Positions 45,680 through 57,594 are shown, counted from the first letter of the stretch. The stretch is 64,000 bases of DNA from Yponomeuta sedellus (GCA_934045075.1 OW203729.1:9600704-9664703); one strand, 5' to 3'. A program made the numbers and translations. The notes: a model not told the origin generated them from the letters alone.

Positions 45680-46880
45680 GTAAAGGTCAGTTAAATAATG
45701 AAGGTCAGTAGGTAGACGCCTCGCGTGCCAAATCTTACAATTTAATAGCTCAATAAGTAAGTTGGTAAGTAATAAGTCAATAAGTCAAACTTAAGATTAA
45801 TTACAATTTAAGAGCGTTTGAATCTGGATTTCTTTATAAATATTTTGTATATGTCTATCCACGCATTTATTTATTTATTTATAAATATCTATCAATGTAA
45901 TGTTGATCTAGAACTATTTAGGCAATGCAATATATACGAGTACATAGCAATACAATAAATGGGTGTGTTTGACATACTCAGATTTACATACACAATACCT
46001 TTTGTTTTGTTTATTTGGGAAGTAAACAGTACATTCATAAGAAATTCTAACTAGCCTAGTCTTATTTCTATTGTTATTACATGAAATTTTAGACTAATGG
46101 ATGTTTGGATGTTTAAGGATTGATGTTTTTAGCTAAGTCTTTAATGTAAAATAATATACTGTTTAAGCAGCGGAAAACCCGAGTTTTATTGCGTTTGTCT
46201 AAAGTGTTAATATACCTTAGCGCTTGTTAGGTACAATGGTCAACTATGAGTGCGCAAATTTCAAGCCTAATTAAGTATACCTAGCACATTATTTTACAAT
46301 TTGTCAAGAAAATACTTCTTTTCTAGAATTTTCTCAACCGACAACTGTTTACTCCAACGGTTGTCGGTTCTTCGCCAGATATGGCCAGCTCACCGCCACT
46401 TCAGTTCGCTAATTCCCTAAGCTATGTCGATAACTTTCCTTTTTCCTAATACTAAATCTTATTAATATGTTCTTTCCCCTAATATCGTTAAATCATTCAT
46501 TGTTGGATACTGTCGGTACGATATATCCTACTCTGCTATAAAACGTTCTTTTGTAGTTTTGTAGAATGCACTTCAGTCACACCAAGCTTGACACGTGTGT
46601 GATTTTGTTTAGCACCTTAGATCTTGTTTAAAATATTTTGTAAGGAATTTAAATTAGTTTCGTGTTGTGAAATTCTCAATTCAGAAACCGGCCCTAAGTT
46701 TGGACTCGATGAACATTTCAAGGCGAACCACATTACCTCAAGAGTAGAAACCCATGCAGTTAGTGTCAAAAGTTGACCTAGGAAGCGGAAAACGATTAGT
46801 TCTAGCAATAATCTGTTCAAGAATATACCTGCCTAGTGTGTTCGTTACGTAGTTATTATATTTGAAAATAAAACTCGTAC
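45680..46880. other. spacer between the lectin genes, part 3
   Basis: It contains an RTE-like LINE fragment in reverse (46345-46425, CGGTTGTCGGTTCTTCGCC) and one end of the TA-flanked MITE family (46668-46697, AAATTCTCAATTCAGAAACC). The rest is AT-rich. Confidence 0.5.
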
Positions 46881-46882
46881 TA

Positions 46883-47067
46883 ATCTAATAATATAAAAAT
46901 TAATCGCTGAATGTGTTGGTAAGCCCAAATCTCGAGAGCAGTTGAACCGATTTCGCTAATTCTTTTAGATTATTCCTTGAAGTACGAGGATGGTTCTTAC
47001 GGAGAGAAATATAAAAAAAATCAAGTATCGACTGTTCGGCGGTACGAAGTTCGCTGGGTCAGCTAGT
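46883..47067 (+). mobile_element. Helitron-like element, first of a tandem pair
   Basis: It starts TCTAATAATATAAAAATTAA and ends GCTGGGTCAGCTAG, matching 928-1114. Confidence 0.65.
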
Positions 47068-47273
47068 CTATAATATAAAAATGAATAGCTGAATGTGTTG
47101 GTAAGCGCAAATCTCGAGAGCAGATGAACCGATTTCTCCAAGTCTTTTTTTAGAATATTTCTTGAAGTACGAAGGTGGTTCTTACGGAGAGAAAAATGTA
47201 AAAAATAATTAAAGAAAACAGTAAAAAACAGTGGATACTGTTAGGCGGTACGAAGTTTGCTGGGTCAGCTAGT
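47068..47273 (+). mobile_element. Helitron-like element, second of a tandem pair
   Basis: It starts immediately after the previous copy (CTATAATATAAAAATGAATA) and ends GCTGGGTCAGCTAGT. The head-to-tail order without a gap is a known Helitron habit. Confidence 0.65.
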
Positions 47274-47279
47274 AAGCAA

Positions 47280-48320
47280 TAAAACTAAAACTGTGTCTTT
47301 TTTAATTTTTGTCTTCTTTTTTCCACGCCAACCAACATCCACCTTTTTCCAGTTCGAATATCATTGAAGCAAAGAGTTCGGAACTGACCAAAAAGGTCTA
47401 AACGTACCTTTTTCTATAATTTAATGAATATGAAACAACGTAACAACAATCAATTAAACTGTAACGGATTCATTTGTATATGTACTCGTAAGAAGACGAT
47501 TCCGTAAAACACTCCTCACAAGAAGTTATAACTCCAACTGTATATTTGGAAAACGTAACCACGAGTGTTTTAGACTAATCGCGTTTTTATAGAAATGTAC
47601 TAATTGTGATATATGGGGTAGGTAGTAGGCAACGGACAAAGTAAGAATTATTGTGTGGTAGATTATTCTCGCTCGCTTTCCAATAAACGTTGTATCGAAT
47701 GGACGTGTTTCTCTCGTACGTTCCTGTAAGCTAGATAGCACAGTGTCTAACCCGATCCTAAGTATCTATTCTTCACTTATATAATTATTCAAGTAAACAG
47801 TTTTTCGTTTAATGTCTAACCGATGAGAAGATATGACGATTTTTTAAAGGTACGTTCCAAAGTCGACTAACCTACAGATTAACAAATAGAGTCTGCTACG
47901 CACCATTCCATCCTGGTTTGAGTTTGAATTGGAGAGAAATTGTTACTTTTTGTTTGTTACAATAATAGAATGTTAAAAAAAATTGAAATAAGGGCAGAGT
48001 TTCATTAAACTCCAATTTTATTCACAGTTGATCCCAAAATTATTAAATTGTCTCAAAGATCAAGATAAAAATATCAGGATAAAAAAATATGCCTTGAAAA
48101 ATCAGAAGTATATTTCTTTTATTTACTATCACGTTCAAGTAAGATGAGCCTTAAACCAAATCATTGATACATGCCGGAATTGAACCCACGACCTCTTGGC
48201 CTTACAGCGAGGGCTATGATACGCTTCCGTTAACAACGATTTTTTACGTGTCCGTATAGAGAACTTGCATAAAAAAATGTTTTAATCTCACCGGAGACGC
48301 CATATTAAATGATAAATTAT
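47280..48320. other. spacer between the lectin genes, part 4
   Basis: No exon or strong repeat was seen. There is a tRNA-like B-box remnant in reverse near 48175-48240 (GCCGGAATTGAACCCACGAC). Confidence 0.4.
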
Positions 48321-48326
48321 CGTGGC

Positions 48327-49110
48327 ATTTTTTTCTGGGGTTCCGTAGTCCACAAAGAACTCTTATAATTTCGCCATGTTTGTTCGTCCATCCGTCCAGC
48401 CGTCCGTTTGTAAGTCTGTTGGCGGCCTAATTCAGGAACGATTAGGACTAGAAATCTGGCATTGAAATGCGGTAAAAAAATCACAGCTACAAAACATCGG
48501 TAAAAAATATATAGTTTTACTTTTTTTATTGTAAATTAGTAATGCAATTTTTTTCTCCACTACACCATAGTACCATAAATTATTGTAGCAATACCATTCG
48601 CTGACCGTGGAGAAAACATAGTAAGGAAACCTTAGCGTCTGAAGTGTTAACGTACCGTGCGGAAATCTCAGGTCTAACTAACTACACCATACATTCATTG
48701 TACAGGATATCGTTAAATTGGTCGTTCAAAATATTTGTTTAGGAAGATCTTTTTTTTATTTAGGGTTCCGTTTGCGAAATACTAACCTTTAAAGCGCAAA
48801 TTTTAAGTCCGAATAATGCGTCCTCCCTCTCTCCAGGTAAGGGTTGTAAACGGTTGATTGAAGAACCGCTATAAAAAACTGCATGAAAACTATGCGTATA
48901 TTAAGAAAGAACTTAAAAGGAAATCTATCACAGCTAAGCAGGCTTTACTAGTTAACAAGTAATAGACGACCAACTTATAAAAAGAAAATTTCGTACGAAA
49001 TCAATTGAAAAATCCGTTCACGAAGTTTTTAGTTCTGTAAAGCGGATAACCCCTCCTCTGTCTACGGAACCGTATATCTACTGTGCGTGGCCCGACACTT
49101 GCCCGCTGTC
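48327..49110 (+). repeat. degraded GGGTTCCGT-family repeat with a SINE inside
   Basis: GGGGTTCCGTAGTCCACAAA, then TCCGTCCAGCCGTCCGTTTG, a second GGGTTCCGTTTGCG at 48766, and an end ACGGAACC...GTGGCCCGACACTTGCC are landmarks of the family seen more cleanly at 50.74-51.27 kb. A SINE piece (GACCGTGGAGAAAACATAG) lies at 48590-48690. Confidence 0.5.
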
Positions 49111-49119
49111 TTTATAATA

Positions 49120-49620
49120 ATTATATAACCTGTCAATAAGTATAGTGATTTAAAAAAAACGCTATAGAACGGGCTCAAACTATAATGTCACAAGCGATTA
49201 TTATTAATATTTGAGCTCAATTTTCAAAATAATATTTTTATGGACAAAATATTTTTTTTATGAGTCAACGTTTGTACTTCCTTCCTTATAGAAAACGTTT
49301 GAATTCCATAAAAAAAACTGTTATTTACAACAATACAATTCCTATAAAGCATTCCTTAGCTTTATTTAATCTGTGGTTACATCTTTTCCTTGTAAGATCG
49401 CCACCACACACTCTTTTCATTGGCATTTATCGAGAGAATCATGGTTTTATAAAAAACCGTGAATGTGTAAGTTTTTTAAATAATGAATACTCAACTCTTA
49501 TGATTTTTGAACTCAGAAAAAAGTATTTTTAAGGTTTTTTTCCCTGAGTTTCTCTCTGTCTTCAATGGTAAAGAATGTCACTCCACATTTAGTTGGGGGC
49601 AAGTTCCACATTAGGCGGAT
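49120..49620. other. spacer upstream of lectin 2
   Basis: An open frame at 49260-49532 has no recognisable domain and sits in AT-rich DNA. I do not support it as a gene. Confidence 0.4.
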
Positions 49621-49624
49621 CTTA

Positions 49625-49868
49625 GCTCCGATTGGCCAATCGCATCAAAGGTGAATCGAAGCGAACTTCAAGACAGCAAATTTAAAGTTGTAGGTCACTT
49701 TGTATGCTTCGTCCTAAGGAAAATAATAAGTTGATGATGCTCCACACGTATTACGTATTCTCGCTCGGTAATTCCTTAGTCGACGTCAAAATCTTGCCGA
49801 GAGTGCATGTACTGACTTATTTATTTGATTTGATTTTTATAGCTCAGTTCATATTATAGATAAGTGAA
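49625..49868 (+). promoter_or_regulatory. 5' flank of lectin 2, conserved with lectin 1
   Basis: ATCGAAGCGAACTTC, TTAAAGTTGTAGGTCA and TTAGTCGACGTC (49776-49787, 93 bp before the ATG) appear in the same order and spacing as in lectin 1. TCAGTT at 49843-49848 resembles an arthropod initiator. Confidence 0.5.
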
Positions 49869-49947
49869 ATGATCAGCGTGAACATGAGAGGCCTATCTGT
49901 GTTGTTCGTCTTAATGTATCAATTCTGTCACTTCACGACGTACACGA
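49869..49947 (+). CDS. C-type lectin 2 (immulectin-like), exon 1: signal peptide
   Basis: The paralogue of lectin 1, about 14.8 kb downstream on the same strand. The exon encodes MISVNMRGLSVLFVLMYQFC then HFTTYT, a secretion signal that aligns with lectin 1 from its second methionine. It ends in phase 1 at CGA|GTAAGT. With the exons at 51738, 53731, 56469 and 57595 the protein is 331 residues, intact, with two CRDs. A role in haemolymph recognition of microbes is inferred from the family. Confidence 0.85.
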
Positions 49948-50091
49948 GTAAGTACCGTTATCTACGTACGATCTGAATCGTATTTTTGCAAAAACTGGTT
50001 TGAGGAAGTAAATAAATTAATATTTTCAAAAACGTGCTTTGTTATTCATTAAGTGATGATCGCATTAGGTCGGTTCAAAAGAATCTAAGGC

Positions 50092-50536
50092 CCCGGTTTC
50101 TGGTACAGTAACAAGCCGTTAATATACTGTTAACAGCTTGTTAGTGTGTGTTGGCTAAAGTGCATACAAAAAACATTTGACAGCTGTTAACTGAGTGCTT
50201 AGTGCGAGTTTTTTAACTACTCGATCGCGTTAACGTAAACTCATATTTCTATGGCATCGAGGAAGCGCCACCTAGCGACAAGTATGGAAATTAAAATTGC
50301 TGAGTGCGAGTTGTAATGGTTTACGTTGAGAAGTGAACACGTTTACCAGCCAAAACACGAATAAACGCGAGTGCGAGTTGTACTGTGACAGTGTTTTGCC
50401 AGTTCGAACGGTTAACTTACTCATACTCACTACTCAATGCTCGATTAACGCGGTAGTAAAGTTATTCGATTGGATATGTCAAACTCGCACTAAGCACTCA
50501 GAAGATTAAAAGATTGTTAGTGTACGAGAAACTGGG
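50092..50536. mobile_element. MITE of about 445 bp with subterminal inverted repeats
   Basis: CCCCGGTTTCTGGTACA at the left mirrors TGTACGAGAAACTGGGG at the right. Inner repeats GAGTGCTTAGTGCGAG and CTCGCACTAAGCACTC also pair. No ORF was seen. Confidence 0.7.
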
Positions 50537-50739
50537 GATAAGTAATGTAGATGAATGACCAGTCAGAGGTTTACTGGCTGATCTCCCGAAATTCAACATT
50601 CGGCACTCTTTAGAAGGGATCAGCCGTCAAATTTTCTCTTTTCACAGTAGCGTTTTGCGTAAATACATAGTAAATGGCTAAACACATATGGTTCCTTTTT
50701 GAGGCCCGTGCCTCAAAAGGATAACCCTAAAAAACACAA

Positions 50740-51268
50740 TTTTTTAGGGTTCCGTACCTCAAAAGGAAAAAACGGAACCCTTATAGGATCACTTTGTTGT
50801 CCGTCTGTCCGTCCGTCCGTCCGTCTGTCAAGACCCTTTTTCTCAGGAACGCGTGGAGGTATGAAGCTGAAATTTATATCAATTACTCAAGTCTACTGTC
50901 CCTTGAAGCTGTGAAAAAATCAAACTTCTAAGCCAACGCAATCAAAAGATACAGCCGTTTATGCCGCAAATTTTCGACACTTGCAAGGGAATCAAAACCT
51001 ACAGGGTGCTTCCCGTGAACTCAGAATCTTGAAATTTGGTACGAAGCAACGTCTTATAGCATAGATATAGGAAAAATTACAAAAACCATAAATTTTTAGT
51101 TACATCACATAATATATATTTTTTTAATAATTTTAAACTTACTACCCATTTCCTCATAAACGCGTAGAGGTATTAAATTGAAATTCATACCAAATACTCA
51201 GGTCTATAATACAGGTTTGTACGGAACCCTCGGTGCGCGAGTCTGACTCGCACTTGGCCGGTTTTTTA
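50740..51268 (+). repeat. GGGTTCCGT-family interspersed repeat
   Basis: It begins TTTTTTAGGGTTCCGTACCT, has a short (CCGT)n tract at 50806-50828, and ends ACGGAACCCTCGGTGCGCGA...TCGCACTTGGCCGGTTTTTT. This family is very common in Lepidoptera. Its transposition class is not clear to me. Confidence 0.65.
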
Positions 51269-51737
51269 CTTATAGGATAAGTAGTTTGAATAACAATCAG
51301 TATTGCTGCTGCATTTTCTGGCTTAGAGTCATTGAAATAAAATATACGGGCACGCTAGGCAAGTATTACCGTGCCATGTGAAACATTTAAAAATCACGAT
51401 ACTCATTGATGTTTTACTTTTTTTATCCTCCTCGGCACTCGCGTAGGGAACCCCAAAAATGTGCATGATAAATAATATGTATCCAATGATAAGTCCAAAA
51501 ACGTTTTGCTCTATGACATTTGCAAACCTCCGCCATCCCTAGATAAATTGTTCTAGTGACAGGTTGGTCAATCAGCTATTTATCCCTGGATGTGTACCGT
51601 ATTTGTTTACCTACTTAACCAATGATTTGGCGCATGTTGCTCTTAAAATTAACCGACTATTATTATCTATGTATAAAATTAACATACATTGTACTTCTCG
51701 TGTGGGACCTCTCTAAAAACAGTTTACCATTTTCTAG

Positions 51738-52001
51738 ACGCGCAATCTACGAACGCGTTCTTCCGCAAAGACTACACTTTCATCGAGAGCACGCAGAGTT
51801 TCTACAAGTTCCACACGATCCACCGGACCTGGCGGGAAGCAAAGAGGCGCTGCAACCTTGAGGGGTCCACTCTCTTCTACCCTGATGACCAGGCCGAATC
51901 CGACGCTGTCATTAGCTGGTGGAACCAGACGCAGCCCTTTTATCACATCTACGTTGGGCTATCAGATTTAGTGTCGAAAGGTGTCTTTGAAACTGTTGAT
52001 G
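51738..52001 (+). CDS. C-type lectin 2, exon 2: first half of CRD1
   Basis: It reads AQSTNAFFRKDYTFIESTQS, FYKFHTIHRTWREAKRRCNL, EGSTLFYPDDQAESDAVISW, then FYHIYVGLSDLVSKGVFETV. It is nearly identical to the lectin 1 exon of the same length (264 nt) and phase. Confidence 0.92.
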
Positions 52002-53730
52002 GTAAGTACCTATTGCTAAAATCTCAACAGCTGCCACAGGTTCAAAAGTGTGTGTTCAACTTGCGGTCGCGTAGCTGGTCAGAAAAAAACATTCATTAGA
52101 AGAAAAAAAAATGTAATTATTTTTCTTGAGCTGTCATTCGGTATATTTTTGTTTTTAATCTTTTGTGTGACCAGGTCACAGTTTCAGATGAGGTTGGAAC
52201 CTATATTATGCGCGCGATAGATGTACCTGGCCATCTGGAAGATTACAAGCCGGATAAAAATAATTTAAAAAGTTTTTCCTTGGGTTTTCCGGTATTTTCT
52301 GCTGTTAGACATTTTGTTCAGGATGGGCACGTGGAAAACCATATAATTTGATTTGATATAATATGGCAGTAGTGGACATGAGAATATACATATAATAGAG
52401 CGGGGTTGGCCACAAAATGGACATTGATTTCGACTTCGATTACCAAAGTAATAACTTCAGAACTCATAGTTCTAGTCATTCCTTCATTATCTCGAATACT
52501 CTATTTTATCAAATATAAATAATTTTAAGGATACTTATCTGTAAGAGCTTTTTGGGATGCAAATAAACATTTAATTTCATGTCTACAATTAGATATAGTT
52601 AGGAACAGTTTAGAAGTTACGACTCACACTCACATTCGCGTATGGAGTCCCTTTTGAAACGATAAGTTGATACCCGTGTGCGTCAATCACTTCCATAAGA
52701 GTCTTATAAGACAATAAAACACATTGAAACCAACCTATCTACTCGTACACTGCCTACGTACAAAAATTGCCAGTTGTCATCTTCAAGGGTACAATTATAT
52801 TAGTATAAGCGATGCACAGCAGTAGTAAGTGATCATAGGGGTATTTCCGAACTCGAGACGTTATGGAAGGCCGTGAAACGGACTTCCCTTCAAGATTGGC
52901 CACTCTATGTAGATTGGAATTTACAAAACCTACTTCGATAGCCAAAATGTACGCTATAAATGTTTTCACTTGACTTCAGATAGGTACATACCAAGAACGT
53001 TTTACCCAATCCTTGGTACATACGTACAAGTTCCAAACCCGGGCCAAGAATGATCCTTTCGATTTTTGCGAATGGGATTATTCCTTAGTGATTATAGGGT
53101 GTCTATTCCTTATGCCGATATATACTAGTATTAATACGAAAACACAATCCCAAAACTCAAAAATGTGCAAAATTAAACATTCCCTTGCATCTAATATGTG
53201 TTTTAATCAACACAGAAAAATGTAACATATGACTTGTCTATAAAGGATCTGATCATAATCGTAATGTCTCAAAAAAAAATACATACCTACATACTATACT
53301 ATTTTTATTTTTAATGCACTAACCCGTGCTAAGCACAATTTTTAAAAAACCTATTTAGAGGCTAAAAATTCCACCCATGCCGGGATTCGAACCCGCGACC
53401 TCTGGCTATCCGTGCCATACATACTGTTAATTTACCTATGTAAATAGCATAATTAAGGGAAATATAACTACCAACCTAAGATTATTACCACAGTACCTAC
53501 ATATAAAGAGCACGACTGCAGAAACAACAAACATGTTTACTATAATCTGTCTGTTTTACTCACAACAATTGATACTAATGAAATAATTTCACTTCATAAA
53601 CAAACGAAGACTTATTTGGCCTCAGTCTGGTGTATTATTTGCTATGTCCGTGAATGGTTAATATAGCCCAGGTTATGCTAGTTTGGGAGCGGTACAGGTG
53701 ATTGTCATGTGCAAGTTATTTATTTTACAG
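52002..53730 (+). other. lectin 2 intron 2
   Basis: A reverse tRNA-like SINE copy lies at 53296-53417. The rest is unassigned. The acceptor is TATTTTACAG at 53730. Confidence 0.7.
53296..53417 (-). mobile_element. tRNA-like SINE, 5'-truncated single-arm copy
   Basis: On the minus strand it starts TGGCACGGATAGCCAGAGGT, carries the B box, the GCCTCTAAATAGG tail and GCTTAGCACGGGTTAGTGCA, and ends in an AATAAAAATAGTAT tract. TACATACT flanks it at 53288-53295 and 53418-53425, though the local CATAC-rich context weakens this. Confidence 0.7.
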
Positions 53731-53925
53731 GAAAACCTATTGATGACGTATTCAACAAGTGGGGTCCTGGTGAGCCCAACGACGGCGATGGAATAGAGGA
53801 TTGCGTGGTCCTTAGACGCGAGGGCAATCTCAACGACGACAGCTGTGTCAAGAGGTATTCTTACATCTGCAAGAAATCTCTGGCCTCCATGGAGTGGAAT
53901 GTCTTCTGCGATATGCCGGATAGAA
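53731..53925 (+). CDS. C-type lectin 2, exon 3: second half of CRD1 (EPN)
   Basis: It reads KPIDDVFNKWGPGEPNDGDG, IEDCVVLRREGNLNDDSCVK and RYSYICKKSLASMEWNVFCD. The EPN motif and LNDD pair are kept, and the exon is two codons shorter than its lectin 1 counterpart. It is phase 1 at both ends. Confidence 0.92.
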
Positions 53926-54610
53926 GTAAGTGATAATTGTCAATTGGTATAAGCCTTTACACTTTGTACGTCACAGTGCCACTGAAACGCAGAAGCCACA
54001 TGTACGGGCACGTGCCTTCTTCGTGTCATCTTAGATTAGAATTTTGGGGAATAACGAAGACGTTCCAGATGTTATAGAATTTGAGACAAACTACGGTGTA
54101 AACATTTATTGTGTTATAAATAAAAATTGTTGCCATTTAAGCTTGACTTGCTTATGCAGAAAGAAGATTGCGGCTTCCATCAGCCGCCATTGCCTATGCT
54201 GTCGATTGCCAAGTGACTATTGTTATCTAGAAGTATTTGACTTTTAGTCTTACCTTTGACGCTAGTGAACTTAGTGGCCACTGCTGTTTGCGATTTCAAA
54301 TGTTGTGCACTCTGTCTTTAATCATCATCATCATCAAACCATTATGTCCCCACCGAGGGGCACGGGTCTCTTTCCTGGGAAAGATATAGGCCATACTGCA
54401 CCACGGGGGCCAAATCCGGATTGGTGGAGGGTTGCAAGACTAGTGGCTCATCTTACTGTCAGAAGTTTTCAAGCCGCCCTAAGGCGTCTGACTTGGCTTA
54501 ATGACTGCAATCTATTGACGGCAGCCCTCACCAACTACTTAACGTACCTAAACACGGAACCGTTAGGAAAAATGCCACTATGTAGCCTTAGTCATAGACG
54601 GTCACCGATA

Positions 54611-54878
54611 AATACATACATACATACATACATACATACATACATACATACATACATACATACATACATACATACGTACGTACGTACGTACGTACGTACG
54701 TACATGCATACATACATACATACATACATACATACATACATACATACATACATACATACATACATACATACATACATACATACATACATACATACATACA
54801 TACATACATACATACATACATACATACATACATACATACATACATACATACATACATACATACATACATACATACATA
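54611..54878. repeat. (CATA)n microsatellite, about 268 bp
   Basis: About 65 units of TACA/CATA, with an internal block of about seven CGTA units at 54675-54702. It directly abuts the LINE 3' end at 54879. Apparent ORFs through it are artefacts. Confidence 0.97.
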
Positions 54879-54985
54879 ACCTCACGCCTGTATCCCAGAG
54901 GGGTAGGCCAGGGACTGCCACTTGCCACGATCCTGACAGATCACCTTCGCTTCATCAACGTTCATAAGTCGTTGCATGCACGCAC
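54879..54985 (-). pseudogene. LINE ORF2 3' end whose tail is the microsatellite
   Basis: CCTCACGCCTGTATCCCAGA...ACGTTCATAAGTCGTTGCAT matches the 31.7-kb LINE fragment. On the minus strand the ORF end is followed by GTTATGTATGTATG..., so the tetranucleotide tract is the expanded LINE tail. GGT(C/T)ACCGATA flanks the whole insert at 54600-54610 and 54986-54996. Confidence 0.8.
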
Positions 54986-55579
54986 GGTTACCGATACATG
55001 CACTGAATGCGCCCAGTGTTGCTTAACCTTCGTGATCGTTTAAGATCACACAGGCAACCGGGGCTACGAGAAATTCTGTCTTTAATATCGTATCTTATTT
55101 TTATGTTTATTAAAAATGGGTAGAGAAATGGATAAACGGTTCCAGACATGCTGCCCTTCTTGTTCATGAAAAACGCTGACCTCCAATCAGATCTCAGGGC
55201 AAAACATTTAAAACGAATACATGTTTATTGTTATTGTAACAACAGTAACTAGGTAACTTGGCACAAACAAGTGAGTAATAATACTTAATTACCGTTTTTA
55301 TAAATACAATAAACAAATGAGCAAGCTGAGCTAATAACAACTAGTTTGACGGCTATGCTTGTAACGTCATCAATTGTTCGTGATACTACTCACAATTCAA
55401 TTTTGGTTACCAGATTACCATATTTTAAAAACCTATTTAGAGGTTTTTTTAAAATATGGTACCATATTTCAATAGCGTTTTTAGATACAATGATCGGAGG
55501 GGATCTAATAAACCTATTAAATATATTATGGAGCGAAAATCAGATCGTGTCAGTGAGTTTTCCATATTTTATATTTGAA

Positions 55580-55760
55580 ACTAGCTGACCCAGCAAACTT
55601 CGTACCGCCTAACAGTTGCTGCTTTAAATTAAAAAAAACTCCGTAAAAACCATCTTCGTCCGTCAAGGAATATTCTAAAAAAAGAATTAGCAAAATCGGT
55701 TCAGCTGCTCTCGAGATTTGCGCTTACCAACACATTCAGCGATTCATTTTTATGTTATAG
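55580..55760 (-). mobile_element. Helitron-like element (reverse)
   Basis: ACTAGCTGACCCAGCAAACT at the left is the complement of the family 3' end, and AACACATTCAGCGATTCATT near 55730-55749 that of the 5' end. Confidence 0.6.
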
Positions 55761-56468
55761 AATTATGTTTTTTTCTATTTAATCATAGGTGTCTTTTCCA
55801 GAGTAATCCGGATGTTTCAACAAGAAATCATTTCTTGTTTTGCAAAACGCATAACGAAGTATTATAATTTGGTCTGACCCTGTATGTGAGGTGGAAGTAA
55901 GGCTAAGGGGTCAGATAGTAGCTAAAATGATCTAAGGCAATAAATTACCTGCGTTTCAAATTATTGTATAGCATTGACGAGTAGTACCCCCAATTTTCTG
56001 ATGTTTTTCGTGTATTCTATATACGTCCCATCCTGACATCTTAGTTGACCGAGCCCACAGGAAAGACTAGTCAATTTGTGCGGAGCCAACCAAGTCACGG
56101 GTTTCCTCACGATGTTTTCCTTCACGGTTACCGTGCGGTATTGCGACTACAAATGCACATATATATAAATATGGTATAGGTGATGGTCAAGTCTACACCC
56201 TCTAAAAACCATATCCCAGACACTGCAGCACCCTCCCCCTTCACCCATCTAGTGTGAGTGAAGATGCCACTAGACGCTGTATAAATCATCTCATAGATGC
56301 AGACGCCAATGTACGTCCCACTGCAGAAATTAGTATTTTATCGCATAGCATTGACGATGTATAAAATGTAGGACTTGTCAACCCCCCTTCCCATTGAAAC
56401 CGCTAATGAACGACAAAAAATTAAAATTGGAACAGTACATACTTAACTTTTGCCTGTCATCGTCACAG

Positions 56469-56720
56469 ATTATCTCTACGACGCCGACCTTGGGAAATGC
56501 TACAAATTCCACTTAACCCCTCTGAACTGGACTGAAGCTTACAGCGTCTGTAGCGCTGAGCAGTCCTACCTGGCCGTCATTAACAGTCAGAAAGAGGCTG
56601 CACATCTGGTCAAACTAACAGAGGAAGCGCCCAAAAGCAAAGTCGGAGGCGATTACCTGCGAGGAGCTGTCCACTTGGGGTTCCATAATAAAGACGAAGA
56701 CGGTTGGAAGACTATAAGAG
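56469..56720 (+). CDS. C-type lectin 2, exon 4: first half of CRD2
   Basis: It reads YLYDADLGKCYKFHLTPLNW, TEAYSVCSAEQSYLAVINSQ, KEAAHLVKLTEEAPKSKVGG, then GWKTIRG. It is the same length (252 nt) and phase as lectin 1 exon 4. Confidence 0.93.
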
Positions 56721-57594
56721 GTGAGTGTAAAATATGCTGTGGTGTTTTTCCAATCTAAAATCTAGAAACAACACAAACCCTGAACCGTTTGTGGAACAGA
56801 TACTATTTGGACTCCATAACATAGATATGAGAAACTGCAAAGTAACCAACAATATTAACAATATTAACAACGTCAACGGTTATTCTGAGATTAATACTGT
56901 TTGACCTGAACAACTTCTTAGTGCCCATCTAATCCAATCCATCAGCTCATATTCTTCCATTGTTGGACATAGGCCTTCCTTATGGTATGTCACTTTTTAA
57001 GGAGTACGAATTAAAGTGAACTAAAAATGTTATATTGGAACAAAAAGGTTAGTCAAATTTCTTTAACACAAAAATTATTAAGGTTATAAATGTTTGTTGG
57101 GAAAGGCACGTTCCCCGCGTCTATGGATACCCATTATAAAGCAAACAATGTTTTGACGTCGACTGCAGAACCTTGAATGTCTATAGGCCCGGTTTCAGAG
57201 TTGACAATATCACTAAGGAAATACTTGAGTAACGTTCTGTCACGTTCTTTTCTGTGAAATTCGAAGAGAACTACATTTAACTATTTACATCATGAAATTC
57301 TCAATTCAGAAACCGGCCCTAGTCATCTAATATCTGTTTACTTCCTGTACAAATCTATTGCTAAAATCGACTATCCTTAGGGTGCATAAAAGTCGGAGCG
57401 TTTTTCCAGTTTTAGTTCTTCACTCTTAGTAATCTAGTTAGAAAGGCTGTATTTACTATTTCACTATCGGTCCCTTAGTTAAAAGTGTTTTTATTGATGA
57501 GGAGAATAACCTCTTTAACATCTACAGAAAGGTTTCAATGGCGCTGAACGGTTCCATAAAACTTCTGAAACATTCCATGTATTTGGACTTCCAG
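56721..57594 (+). other. lectin 2 intron 4
   Basis: It contains a LINE-end-like block near 56945-56990 and a TA-flanked MITE (57186-57319). The acceptor is GACTTCCAG at 57594. Confidence 0.75.
57186..57319. mobile_element. 134-bp TA-flanked MITE
   Basis: The left end GGCCCGGTTTCAGAGTTGAC and right end CTCAATTCAGAAACCGGCCC are imperfect inverted repeats. TA is present on both sides (57184, 57320). A mariner/Tc1-like origin is likely from the TA duplication. Confidence 0.7.

Larger units (their letters stand above)
49948..51737 (+). other. lectin 2 intron 1 with two repeats
   Basis: It contains a MITE (50092-50536) and a GGGTTCCGT-family repeat (50740-51268). The acceptor is TTTTCTAG at 51737. 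Confidence 0.75.
54336..55075 (+). repeat. repeat family B, interrupted by a LINE fragment
   Basis: The left part runs to 54610 (TCATAGACGGTCACCGATA) and resumes at ACATGCACTGAATGCGCCC. The end GGCAACCGGGGCTACGAG matches the other copies. The copy at 63.75-64.0 kb is continuous across the insertion point. Confidence 0.8.
53926..56468 (+). other. lectin 2 intron 3, repeat-rich
   Basis: It contains repeat family B interrupted by a LINE and microsatellite (54336-55075), a reverse Helitron-like element (55580-55760) and a SINE fragment near 56096-56165. The acceptor is CATCGTCACAG at 56468. Confidence 0.75.

Noticed and set aside
54611..54878. CRISPR-like or satellite array
   Set aside because: The period is four bases with no spacers; it is a simple microsatellite attached to a LINE end.
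54305..54967. A 220-residue open frame
   Set aside because: It joins repeat-B sequence, the (CATA)n tract and LINE sequence; this is chance reading through repeats.
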